Source of the DNA: Phycisphaeraceae bacterium
GTDB taxonomy: Bacteria; Planctomycetota; Phycisphaerae; Phycisphaerales; UBA1924
Direction: 5' to 3'
Length of the DNA stretch: 64,000 bases
NCBI GenBank assembly: GCA_019636555.1
Contig: JAHBXH010000001.1
Coordinates: 1,054,001 to 1,118,000 of the forward strand
Both the position numbers and the translations under genes were made by a program. The notes beneath the pieces were generated by a model. The model was not told the origin of the DNA and ran no database searches. It saw only the letters and a list, made by a program, of their open reading frames with translations. Below, in pieces: positions 45,882 to 54,257 of this stretch (position 1 is its first letter; each line of letters starts with the position of its first letter).

Positions 45882-47711
45882 TTAGTTAAAGAAGTTCTGA
45901 GATTCGGGCGGCACGCCGAAGATATCCGACCCGAAGTTGCGGTCGATCACAAGGCCGAAGCCGTAGTTGGCCCGGAATCCGTTTCGGATGACCGCCAACG
46001 GGAATGCCCAGAAATTAGTGCCGACGTTGACCATGTCGTCGGCCTTCAGGTAGACATCCGGCTGCGTGCCCTCGGCGATCGCGCGCATGTCCAGTCGAAC
46101 CATCGCCTGCTGACCGTCGCCCACCACGCGAATGAGATCGACGCGCTCAGGAATCGCGAGGTTTGACAGCCCGCCCGAAGCAGAAGACACCGCGCGCAAA
46201 AGCGTCAAACGGCCCGTATCGGAAAGGTTGTACACGCCCGGCCGGTTCACCTGGCCCGCGATATAGACCTCGCCTCGGGGCATCGAGGGCACGCGGATGA
46301 TGTCGCCGGGACGGACCACAATGTTCAGGCTCGTGTCGCCTTCCATCAGCTGCTGGAACGGGATTCGGATGATGCGCTGCGCGACCACGCGGCGCTGCTC
46401 CGTCGGCAGGTCTTTCTTGTCGCGCGGCTGACCCGTCGGAGTCGTCGCGAGCTGCACCCACTTCCCGTCAATGAAAACCCACGAGCTCTGCGGTGCAGAC
46501 GAGCTTTGTGCCGGTTGAGCCGAGCGAGTCGGATCGGGGAGATCGATGGTCGGGCTCGAACCACGCCCGGAGCTGGGTTCGTCGCCGAATCGGCTCTCTC
46601 TTCGTGCGAGAACCGGGCCCGACGTGTATCCGCTCATCATTCCCGGAGAAGGGAGATCGACCGGCGGCGCCGCGGGTTCCTGCGGCTTGGGTGCGGGTGG
46701 CTTTGTTGATTCGGGAGCGGGCTGAGGCGGGGGCGTCGGGCTTGGCGATGCCGGGTTTGGAGGCGGGTTCGAGCCAGGAGCGGGAGTGTCCGGCATCTGG
46801 ACCGGCGGCTCGCCCGGCGGCTTCGGCGCCGGAGCGCCGGGCTGTGTTGCGGGCGGCTTCTCACCCGGCTGCGAAAGCTGATCGATCAGGTCGATCAGCG
46901 ATTCGCCGCTCTTTGGCGGTTCGACTGTTTGCGGCGATTCGCCGTTATTGACCGGTCGGCTCGGGCCCGAACCGGGAAGCGGCGACCGGCGCGTATCGCG
47001 CGGGCTCATGGCACGCTCGTCCAGCTGGACCTGGCGGATCACGAAGATTTCTTTGGTCTTGTCGTCGATGCGCCCGCCGGCCGTGATCGCCTCGATGAGC
47101 TTGTAGTCGATCGAGGGAATGAAGTACGGGCCGGGACGTTCGATCGCGCCGATCACGGTGAAGGTCTGCTGGCGCAGCTCACGGATGTCCACGCCGACGA
47201 GCGGATCGGCGATGTATTTCTTCATGCCGTCGGCGATGGTGTCGCGCACCTGCTCGACCGACTTGCCTGAAACAAAGAGACGACCGAGCTGCGGCAATTC
47301 GATCATGCCGACCGGATCGACGACGCGCTCGAACAGCTCCGGTGGGGTGCCGCTCTGCACGAAGTCCCAGATTTCGATGCGGAGCGCGTCTCCGGGGCCT
47401 ACGCGATAGTCGCGCGGGTCGGCGTACAGATCTTCGGGCGTGGGAGCGCTGTGCTCGACGAGGTCGCCCTTGGCGTCTTCGATGCTGGCGATTCGCTCCA
47501 GCACCGGTACCTTTGTCGGGGTGTGTTCCCAGCGGCCGAGCACGCTGGGGTCGATGAACGAGTCCGATTCGCATCCGACCATCGCCACGCCGGCGGCAGC
47601 GCCCGCGACGGCGAGGAGTCTTGCAACCGAACGTTGGAAGAGCCGTCCGGGGCCTAGGTGGGTAGAGGTTGTTGCGTCTGTCGGATTCAAACTCGGCTCC
47701 TGGCTCGGCAT
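45882..47711 (-). CDS. Wza-like polysaccharide export lipoprotein with proline-rich insertion
   Basis: A 609-residue outer-membrane-type exporter. The signal ends in a lipobox VGC (Cys47). Residues about 100-180 are the Poly_export domain (YRVGPGDALRIEIWD, DPVGMIELPQLG). An SLBB domain begins near 183 (TFTVIGAIERPGPYFIP) and reaches IFVIRQVQL near 230. A Pro/Ser-rich insertion of about 210 residues follows, and the matching RIIRIPFQQLMEGD...VVRPGDIIRVP resumes near 445. A second SLBB (VYIAGQVNRPGVYNL) comes after it. It forms the export channel with the Wzc-like protein and is the first gene of the locus. ATG 47711 follows GAGAG. Confidence 0.9.
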   Translation of the reverse strand: MPSQEPSLNPTDATTSTHLGPGRLFQRSVARLLAVAGAAAGVAMVGCESDSFIDPSVLGRWEHTPTKVPVLERIASIEDAKGDLVEHSAPTPEDLYADPRDYRVGPGDALRIEIWDFVQSGTPPELFERVVDPVGMIELPQLGRLFVSGKSVEQVRDTIADGMKKYIADPLVGVDIRELRQQTFTVIGAIERPGPYFIPSIDYKLIEAITAGGRIDDKTKEIFVIRQVQLDERAMSPRDTRRSPLPGSGPSRPVNNGESPQTVEPPKSGESLIDLIDQLSQPGEKPPATQPGAPAPKPPGEPPVQMPDTPAPGSNPPPNPASPSPTPPPQPAPESTKPPAPKPQEPAAPPVDLPSPGMMSGYTSGPVLARRESRFGDEPSSGRGSSPTIDLPDPTRSAQPAQSSSAPQSSWVFIDGKWVQLATTPTGQPRDKKDLPTEQRRVVAQRIIRIPFQQLMEGDTSLNIVVRPGDIIRVPSMPRGEVYIAGQVNRPGVYNLSDTGRLTLLRAVSSASGGLSNLAIPERVDLIRVVGDGQQAMVRLDMRAIAEGTQPDVYLKADDMVNVGTNFWAFPLAVIRNGFRANYGFGLVIDRNFGSDIFGVPPESQNFFN

Positions 47712-47979
47712 CGGTCGCTCTCTCTGGGTTCTGGACCGCAAGTCCGCACCGTATCACTCGTCAGGCGGTTGTCAAACGTTTCTCTGGGGGCCACAGGGGC
47801 AGAAATGTGCCGTTTCCCACCGTCCTGCATCGGGTGCAACGCATCCTTCGGTTCATTCCCCGAAGGCTTTTGATCGGACCTTCGCTTGCTGCGGGATAAA
47901 GGTTCGCGCAGAAGCTGCGGCTTTTCGCCGGTCGCCCCCTCGCAACGAGTGTGCCGCTATCCCTAGAGTGTGATTCGCA

Positions 47980-49071
47980 ATGGCCTCTCCCAATGGAATG
48001 CTGCCGCCGGGGATGACCCCCGAAACGCTCGCCAAGACGCTGGCAAGGCACCCTCGCCCCGCCGGGGGCGATCCGCTTCGGAGGATCGATCAGCCTCTGG
48101 TCAGCCTCTCGGGGCTGATTCTGAACAATCAAGGCACGGCTCCCGAGCAGCTGCAGGTCAAGCGCAAACCACCATGGCTCAAGGCGAAGGTACCGGGCGG
48201 CCCGGGTTACAACCGTTTGCGCAACATCATGTCGGATCACAAGTTGCACACGGTTTGCGAAGAGGCCGGCTGCCCGAATATGGGGGAATGCTGGGCCCGC
48301 GGCGTGGCGACGATCATGATCCTCGGAGATACCTGCACCCGCGCGTGCGGCTTTTGCAACGTCAAGACGGGCCGTCCGGCAACCGTCGATCGCGACGAGC
48401 CGCGCAGAGTTGCGGAGAGTCTCGCGTTGATGGGGCTCAAGCACGTCGTGATCACGAGCGTGAATCGCGACGAACTTTCCGACGGCGGCGCCGGCATTTG
48501 GGCGGAGACCATCATCCGCACACGCGAGGCATGCCCCGCGATGAGCGTCGAAGTTCTGATTCCCGACTTTGAGGGCAATTGGGCGGCGCTCCAGATGGTG
48601 ATCGATGCGAAGCCTCACATCATCAATCACAATCTCGAGTCGGTTCGGCGGATGTACCCCGCTGTCCGGCCGAGCGCGAAGTTTGATCGTTCGGTTGAGT
48701 TGCTCAGGCGCGTGAAAGAACAGGGCGGCGTGGCGAAGACCGGTGTGATGGTGGGCATCGGTGAGCGCGACGAGGAAATCCTGAATCTGATGGACGAGGT
48801 GATCGCGGGAACCGGGACGCGGTCGGGCGCGTGCGACATTCTCACGATCGGTCAGTACCTGCAGCCGACGCGCAATCACCTCCCGATGGATCGCTGGGTG
48901 CACCCAGATACGTTCGCGATGTTCAAGGAAGAGGGCCTGAAGCGCGGTTTCAAGGTTGTTGAGAGCGGGCCGCTGGTGCGGAGCAGCTACCACGCTGATC
49001 ATCAGGCCGATGTGCTCACGGACATTCTCGGGACGCGAGCATCCGATGGTCGTGCGGCCGAGACCGAATGA
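47980..49071 (+). CDS. lipA: Lipoyl synthase
   Basis: A radical-SAM enzyme that inserts two sulfurs into octanoyl chains on carrier proteins such as GcvH. The auxiliary cluster cysteines are in [12 protein letters not shown] (about residues 93-104) and the SAM cluster is CTRACGFC (about 119-126). The C-terminal RSSYHAD carries the conserved serine that ligates the auxiliary cluster. About 45 residues of extra N-terminal sequence precede the usual start near VKRKPPWLK, making it 363 residues. It is divergent from the Wza-like gene and precedes a phosphatase gene by 28 bp. Confidence 0.96.
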   Translation: MASPNGMLPPGMTPETLAKTLARHPRPAGGDPLRRIDQPLVSLSGLILNNQGTAPEQLQVKRKPPWLKAKVPGGPGYNRLRNIMSDHKLHTVCEEAGCPNMGECWARGVATIMILGDTCTRACGFCNVKTGRPATVDRDEPRRVAESLALMGLKHVVITSVNRDELSDGGAGIWAETIIRTREACPAMSVEVLIPDFEGNWAALQMVIDAKPHIINHNLESVRRMYPAVRPSAKFDRSVELLRRVKEQGGVAKTGVMVGIGERDEEILNLMDEVIAGTGTRSGACDILTIGQYLQPTRNHLPMDRWVHPDTFAMFKEEGLKRGFKVVESGPLVRSSYHADHQADVLTDILGTRASDGRAAETE

Positions 49072-49099
49072 GTACCCGCTTTCGGTAGTATGAGCGCCG

Positions 49100-50281
49100 A
49101 TGTCGGGAATCATCCAATCCGGGAGACTTCAGGGCGCGAGCTGGCGGCTTCTCTTTGTCGGCATCTTTTTTGTTTTTGCACCGATGCCGGTTTTCCTGAT
49201 GACCGTGCCGCAGCGCCCGTTCTCACCGACCTTTGTGGTGATCTCGGGACTCGTCGGTGGGTTCACTTCGATCGGGTGGGCCGCGGCGTTTGTGTTCCGC
49301 CGATACGCATGGCTGGCGCTGGTGGCTCCGGGGTCGTTTTTCGTGCCCTGGGGGCTGAGTATCGGCGCCTCCAGCCTGGGGATTCCCATGTTCGTACCCG
49401 AAGCCGCCGCGGCTTCGCATCGCTTTGTCTACATCGTGGCCGGTGTTGCATCGATCGTTGCGGGCTACATCATCCTCGTGACCGTAATTCGGCGGTTCGA
49501 GCGGGTGGGGGCGAGATCCCGGGCCGAACTCGATGTGGCAAGGTTGATGCACGAATCGATCGTGCCGGCGCTCGAGGTCGCGACCGATCGAGTCGAGGTG
49601 TATGCGCGATCGGAACCGTCGAGTGAAATGGGCGGCGATCTGATCGACCTGGTCGTGCGCGAGGAGAGCGGGGAGTTCGACTTGTTTCTCGCCGATGTCT
49701 CCGGGCACGGAGTGGGGGCGGGCATCGTGATGGGGATGCTGAAAGCAAGCATCCGGACTCGGCTGCTCGCCGGCGGTGATTTGGGAGCGATTCTCACGGA
49801 CGTGAATCGCGTGCTCTGTGATCTCACCAAGCCCGGCATGTTTGCGACGCTCGCGTGCGTGAGGATCGGTGAAGGGCAGATCCAATACGCGCTGGCCGGT
49901 CATCTGCCAATCCTGTGTGTTCTGTCCGACTCCGGCGCAAGCCGTGAACTCGAGAACGAGCATCTCCCGCTCGGGCTGGACCACCCGATCGACTTCACGT
50001 TCGGAAGGGCGGCTGTCCGGCCCGGAGATGTGGTCGCCATCTTCAGCGACGGACTTGTGGAGGTGCGGGACAGTTCCGATCGCGAATTCGGTCTTGCGGC
50101 TGCAAACGAGCTGATCCGCGGCGAGGTCGCGGCCGGTGCCCCGCTCCATGATGTGTACGACCGAGTACTCCGGCGGGTCCGGGAATTCGGGCCCGCTGCG
50201 GATGATCAGTCTCTGCTTCTGATCAGGATCAAGCGGCCCTCGGATGTCGAACATCCTAAACGCGTACCCTCACCGGCTTGA
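49100..50281 (+). CDS. Membrane SpoIIE/PP2C-family serine phosphatase
   Basis: A 393-residue protein with four predicted transmembrane helices in residues 15-135 and a cytoplasmic PPM-type phosphatase domain (about 150-385). Metal-binding aspartates are seen in SEMGGDLIDLV and FLADVSGHGVGAGIVMGML, and later in VVAIFSDGLVEV, followed by ADDQSLLLIRI. Such phosphatases usually dephosphorylate anti-sigma-antagonist proteins (the Rsb/SpoIIAA type) in partner switching; no STAS or RsbW-like gene is adjacent. The gene overlaps the HD-GYP gene as TGATG, so the two products are made together. Confidence 0.9.
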   Translation: MSGIIQSGRLQGASWRLLFVGIFFVFAPMPVFLMTVPQRPFSPTFVVISGLVGGFTSIGWAAAFVFRRYAWLALVAPGSFFVPWGLSIGASSLGIPMFVPEAAAASHRFVYIVAGVASIVAGYIILVTVIRRFERVGARSRAELDVARLMHESIVPALEVATDRVEVYARSEPSSEMGGDLIDLVVREESGEFDLFLADVSGHGVGAGIVMGMLKASIRTRLLAGGDLGAILTDVNRVLCDLTKPGMFATLACVRIGEGQIQYALAGHLPILCVLSDSGASRELENEHLPLGLDHPIDFTFGRAAVRPGDVVAIFSDGLVEVRDSSDREFGLAAANELIRGEVAAGAPLHDVYDRVLRRVREFGPAADDQSLLLIRIKRPSDVEHPKRVPSPA

Positions 50282-50943
50282 TGTCACCCGAGATCATCCA
50301 GGCGCTTGTCGGCCTTCTCGAAGCGAAGGACATGAGCACGGCGGCGCATACGTGGCGTGTGGTTTTGTATACACGCGCGCTGGGCGAGAAAGCAGGCGCG
50401 AATCCTGATCTGCTCGAGCGTCTGACAGTTGCGGCGGCCCTGCACGACATCGGCAAGATCGAGATTCCGTCGGGCATTCTGCAGAAGCCGGGAAAGTTGA
50501 CCGACGCCGAGTTCGAGATCATGAAGACGCACACGACGCTCGGCCACGAGCGGCTGCTGCGCATGGGCGAATCCGACTCCGTGGTTCTCGACCTTGTGCG
50601 GTCGCATCACGAACGGTTCGACGGTTTGGGATATCCGGACGGGCTCGCGGGCGAAGAGATCCCGGTCGCGGCGCGCTACTTCGCCGTGATCGATTCGTTC
50701 GATGCGATGACCAGTTTGCGTCCGTACCGGCGGGACACGGGAGAGGGTGCGGCGGAACGCGCGATCACCGAATTGCAGAAGGGGATCGGCAACCGATACT
50801 GCCCGGGCACGGTCGAGATGTTTGTCGACCTCTATCGCACGGGCGGGCTTGCGTGGATCCTCGAGTATTTCAATGACGCGGCGGAAGTTCCGGCACTCAG
50901 CGGGCTCACCGTGTCACGGGCGCGTTCCTCGCCAAAGAAATGA
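50281..50943 (+). CDS. HD-GYP domain phosphodiesterase
   Basis: A 220-residue stand-alone HD-GYP protein, the class that hydrolyses cyclic-di-GMP. It keeps the metal and catalytic motifs: HTWRV near residue 24, HDIGKIEIP near 55, the THTTLGHE helix near 82, and HHERFDGLGYPDGL near 108 with an intact GYP. The AARYFAVIDSFDAMTSLRPYR stretch is also typical. It has no receiver or sensor domain, so input may come from the membrane phosphatase it overlaps. ATG 50281 was taken; a TTG one codon earlier is possible. tRNA-His follows 88 bp later. Confidence 0.92.
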   Translation: MSPEIIQALVGLLEAKDMSTAAHTWRVVLYTRALGEKAGANPDLLERLTVAAALHDIGKIEIPSGILQKPGKLTDAEFEIMKTHTTLGHERLLRMGESDSVVLDLVRSHHERFDGLGYPDGLAGEEIPVAARYFAVIDSFDAMTSLRPYRRDTGEGAAERAITELQKGIGNRYCPGTVEMFVDLYRTGGLAWILEYFNDAAEVPALSGLTVSRARSSPKK

Positions 50944-51030
50944 GATATTCCCCGTTCCGAGACGAACGCGGGTTGCGCTCGTATCCTTCTCCCCGCCCGA
51001 CGCAGGTGCAGAACCTGGCCGGGTCGAGAT

Positions 51031-51105
51031 GGTGGCCATAGCTCAGTTGGTTAGAGCACGAGGTTGTGATCCTCGGGGTCGCGGGTTCGAGTCCCGTTGG
51101 CCACC
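51031..51105 (+). tRNA. tRNA-His (anticodon GTG)
   Basis: A full cloverleaf is seen. The acceptor stem GTGGCCA (51032-51038) pairs with TGGCCAC (51098-51104). The anticodon stem CGAGG / CCTCG encloses loop TTGTGAT with anticodon GTG at 51066-51068. The T loop is TTCGAGT. The extra G at 51031 faces C at 51105, the G-1:C73 pair that identifies tRNA-His. CCA is not encoded. Confidence 0.97.
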
Positions 51106-51185
51106 CTTTTTGATGCGGGATATTGGACGCCGGATTTCGGAAGAGGCCGCGGGTTGGAGGCGTCCGCTCGACCCGCAGAAACACG

Positions 51186-51611
51186 TCACAGCCCGCAAAG
51201 CTTCCGCAGCAGCGAGTCCAGATTCGGAGGCACGATCATCGCGCTCAGACGGGTCTGCTTGACGAGGCCGAGTTCAGAAAGCCGTTTGTCCTCCCTGATC
51301 GTGGCGAGGGGTAGATGAACCTTGGCGGGGCGGAGCGGGGCGAGATCCACGATCGGAAACTTTGTCTCGCCGGCGGCGGTGTTGCCCGGTTTCTTCGGAT
51401 CCGGATAGGCGCCCTTCACGATCCTGGCGAGGCCGACGATCGCCTTCTCATCGCCGGTGTGGTAGAAGAACGCTTCGTCGCCCGCGCGAGCGCTGCGGAG
51501 TGCCTTGAGTGCCGCCGGATTGGTGATTCCGGTCCATGCCGTGCGCTTGTCGCGCTCGAGGTCGGAATACGAGTATTCACCGGGCTCGGACTTGAGAAGA
51601 AATGTTGCCAT
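51186..51611 (-). CDS. EVE domain protein
   Basis: A 141-residue cytoplasmic protein of the EVE (PUA-like) family, which binds modified bases in nucleic acids. It opens with the conserved FLLKSEPGEYSYSDLERDK and includes WTGITNPAALKALRSARAGDEAFFYHTG, then IVGLARIVKGAYPDP. Residue patterns place the base-binding pocket around the W and S/N of WTGITN. Function in the cell is not fixed; some EVE proteins act in RNA modification pathways or in defence against modified DNA. ATG 51611 follows GGAG. It lies downstream of the PilZ pair on the same strand (39 bp). Confidence 0.92.
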   Translation of the reverse strand: MATFLLKSEPGEYSYSDLERDKRTAWTGITNPAALKALRSARAGDEAFFYHTGDEKAIVGLARIVKGAYPDPKKPGNTAAGETKFPIVDLAPLRPAKVHLPLATIREDKRLSELGLVKQTRLSAMIVPPNLDSLLRKLCGL

Positions 51612-51650
51612 GGCGGGCTCCGCGTCATGCTAGCGAGGGTCGGGAGATGG

Positions 51651-52835
51651 TCAGGCAGCCTTGGCGCGTTCGCACGCCGCGATCACATCCGCGAGTGCGA
51701 CGGCGGATTCCTTGGCGCTTCTGGTCCAAGCGAGCATTTGGAGCGCACGCTCGACGGGCGGCACCATCGCGCTGAAGCCCAGGACCGGCGCGGCGCCGGC
51801 GATCATGAGGCATAGTTGCTCGCATTCGGACGCGTCGTCGCGCTGGATCGCGGTTCGGAACTGTTCCGCGGCGGCCCGCACCTGCGCGATGAACTCGGGC
51901 ACGACTTCTGCGGCGGGATCATCTTTCGAGATGGTCGTGACCGAAGCGCCCGTTCCTGTTCCGGACACGTCGTCCATGAATTCGGAGAGCGCGCGGAGCA
52001 ACCGGTCACAGCTCAGGGGCTTCCCGAGCACCCCTTCCGCGGCCGTGGCCCGCGCCGCAATCCGGGAGTGGCGCGAAATATCGGGGGTGATGATGAGGAT
52101 TGGCGTGCGGACGCCCACGGCACGCACGGCCGAGATGAATTCGGCGGCGTTTCCGTCGGGCAGGTTGAGCGCGACGAGCACCAGGTCCGCCGGCTCGCGC
52201 AGCGCGGCGAGCGCCTCGGTCTGCGTGGCGCAGCTCCTCACCCGGATCTTGGTTTCTCGAGTGAAGTGTCGGATGAGGCGCAGCTCCTGTTCGTCGGGAT
52301 CGACGACGAGCAGAGAGCCCGAGAGTCGCTCGGGGCAGACGCGTTCCTGACTGTAGATCTCGGCGCCGGCGTCCAGAGAAACGTATTCCTTCGCTTCGAT
52401 CGGCCGGTCAAAGCGAACACCCAGTTCGTGGATCATCCCGCCCCGGTGCTTGCAGCGCACAAGGCTCCCGAAGACGCCGACTTCACCACGCGCGGGATGA
52501 GGCAGCCAGAGCACGCATCGGCCTCGCTCGTGAAGAAAAGCGTTGTGAAAGAGCGAGATGCCGCCTCTGGAGAGGTTTCTGCACGCGAGCTTCAGGAGCA
52601 ACTGGGTTCCGCCCGGCTGATCGATCTGGATGCGAATTCGCTCACGATGGAAGGGCCAACGAACAAAGTCGCGTTTGAGCTCCGCGGGGCGTTGACCGTC
52701 GGATGAATCGAGGCGTGATGAAAGAGCGCGGACTGCGCTGAGATCGAGCCCGAGCGTGTTGCGCCGTCCGCCGATCGAGTCCTCGGGCCACCCACCCTGA
52801 TTGCCCAACGACGCAGTTCCCTCTCGAATGTCCAT
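51651..52835 (-). CDS. PilZ - receiver-like - HPt-like regulatory protein (copy 1)
   Basis: A 394-residue cytoplasmic protein. Residues about 54-150 are a PilZ domain with RDFVR (RxxxR) and NLSRGG ([D/N]xSxxG), so c-di-GMP binding looks possible. Residues about 174-290 resemble a receiver domain (SLLVVDPDEQELRLI, GKPL near the end), but where the phosphorylated Asp should stand it reads LVALNLPDG, with Ala. Residues about 309-390 resemble an HPt bundle; where HPt proteins have the active histidine it reads CLMIAGAAPVLG, with no His. It is therefore probably a non-phosphorylated relative. It lies 127 bp after its paralogue. ATG 52835 is chosen; a longer frame exists. Confidence 0.82.
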   Translation of the reverse strand: MDIREGTASLGNQGGWPEDSIGGRRNTLGLDLSAVRALSSRLDSSDGQRPAELKRDFVRWPFHRERIRIQIDQPGGTQLLLKLACRNLSRGGISLFHNAFLHERGRCVLWLPHPARGEVGVFGSLVRCKHRGGMIHELGVRFDRPIEAKEYVSLDAGAEIYSQERVCPERLSGSLLVVDPDEQELRLIRHFTRETKIRVRSCATQTEALAALREPADLVLVALNLPDGNAAEFISAVRAVGVRTPILIITPDISRHSRIAARATAAEGVLGKPLSCDRLLRALSEFMDDVSGTGTGASVTTISKDDPAAEVVPEFIAQVRAAAEQFRTAIQRDDASECEQLCLMIAGAAPVLGFSAMVPPVERALQMLAWTRSAKESAVALADVIAACERAKAA

Positions 52836-52962
52836 GCCCTGTTCCCTCTTCGCTCCGCTTCGGAAGTGTGCGTGCATGGATCGGTCGCGAACGGGCATGA
52901 ATTGAGGCTCCCGGAAAGTCTTAGCGCGGTGGAGTCGAAGACAGGTCCGGGAAGCGCGGCGA

Positions 52963-54126
52963 TCAGCCCGTGCGGCGCGTCGCCTGCGCGCTCTCGCACG
53001 CGCCGATCACTCTCTGAAGGACGGCCTTGGAGGATTCCACCGAGCGGGTCTGCGTGAGTGAGCGGACGGCTTGTTCGGCCAACGAGCCGATTCCGGCGAA
53101 GCCCATCGCGGGCGCCGCGGAGGCAATCTGGGAACAGACTGCCTGGGTCGCGTCGAGTTCGCTCCTGGCGAGCAGTTCGCGCAAATCGCTGGCCGATGCG
53201 TTGAGACTGCGGACGAACTCGGGCAGCATCGAGCTCTTCTCATCGTCCTGCAGCATCGAACTCACTGTCGAGGCGGCGGACCGGCCGATGATCAGGAATT
53301 CACCGATTGCCCGCGCGAAGACATCCCGCGTGAGCGGCTTGGCGAGCACCGCGGCGGGTGAGAGCTCGTTCAGGATTTTCCGACGCTCGTCGGGGCCGCG
53401 CGCCGTGACGACGAGTATCGGAGTGGAGAGCCCGGCTTCCGCCGCGGCATCAAGGAACGGTCCGAGATCAATTTTTTTCTGATCGGGATCGAGGATGATG
53501 AGGTCCGCGCCGTCCGCCGCCTGCGCCATCGCGGTCGCTTGATCGCGCGCGCAGCGCAGACGCACGTCGGTTCCCTTGAGGTAGCTCTGGACAAGCTTGC
53601 TCTCCATGTCGCTGGTGCCGGCGAGCACGATGCAGCCGCGCATCTCCTCGTCCTTCACGTTCTCGAGGGTGAACCAGTCGTCGAGCGGATCGAGTTGAAG
53701 GAACTCGGATGGCTTGATCGGCTGATCGAATCTGATCCCGAGTTGGTGGATGAGCGAGCGGACATGAGCGCAGTGGGCGACCTTGCCGCAGACGGAGACG
53801 CTGCCCCGCGCCGCGTTGCGGAAATTGAGCACGACTTTCGTTCCGAGATGAAGGAATGAATTGTGCAAGAGGGCGGCGCCGCCGCTGGAGATGTTGCGGC
53901 AGACGACGCTCAATTTGGTCGGAACGCTTCCGGCGTGATGGACTTCCATTTCGAGGGACGCGAGGCGGAACTGGCGGCGCTTGAATCGCCGCTGTTTCGC
54001 GGACGCCGCCTGATCGGCTTCATCCAGCCGCTTGAGCAGCGCAGCAAGATCCGCGATGCTCAGGCCGAGCGTGTTGATGCGTCCGACGCTCTGTTTGGTG
54101 CTGTCTCGGCCCTTGAGTTCCGCCAT
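52963..54126 (-). CDS. PilZ - receiver-like - HPt-like regulatory protein (copy 2)
   Basis: A 387-residue paralogue of the protein encoded at 51651, with the same three parts in the same order. The N-terminus shares RINTLGLSIADLAALLKRL with the other copy's NTLGLDLSAVRALSSRL. The PilZ domain (about 45-150) keeps RRFKR and NISSGG. The receiver-like part (about 165-285) keeps an Asp at the phosphorylation site (LIILDPDQKK) but lacks the acidic pair at its first strand (IVLAGTSDM). The HPt-like part (about 295-380) has CSQIASAAPAMG without histidine. Together the two may be c-di-GMP effectors; their output is unknown. gyrB ends 131 bp upstream. Confidence 0.82.
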   Translation of the reverse strand: MAELKGRDSTKQSVGRINTLGLSIADLAALLKRLDEADQAASAKQRRFKRRQFRLASLEMEVHHAGSVPTKLSVVCRNISSGGAALLHNSFLHLGTKVVLNFRNAARGSVSVCGKVAHCAHVRSLIHQLGIRFDQPIKPSEFLQLDPLDDWFTLENVKDEEMRGCIVLAGTSDMESKLVQSYLKGTDVRLRCARDQATAMAQAADGADLIILDPDQKKIDLGPFLDAAAEAGLSTPILVVTARGPDERRKILNELSPAAVLAKPLTRDVFARAIGEFLIIGRSAASTVSSMLQDDEKSSMLPEFVRSLNASASDLRELLARSELDATQAVCSQIASAAPAMGFAGIGSLAEQAVRSLTQTRSVESSKAVLQRVIGACESAQATRRTG

Positions 54127-54257
54127 CGATACCCCCGACTCTCTTTATCGGGAGCATCGTGAGGCGCGATGAACGAGGCGAACGGCCCGGAGCAAGGCAA
54201 CAATCGTCGCGTCCCTACAGACCGCACGCCATCGCCCGGGAAAAACGGCAACCGGCT

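Noticed and set aside
47845..47866. CCTTCGG / CCGAAGG hairpin followed by CTTTT in the Wza-lipA intergenic region.
   Set aside because: No plus-strand gene ends upstream of it, the loop is eight bases and the T run is short; it may be chance or a lipA leader hairpin.
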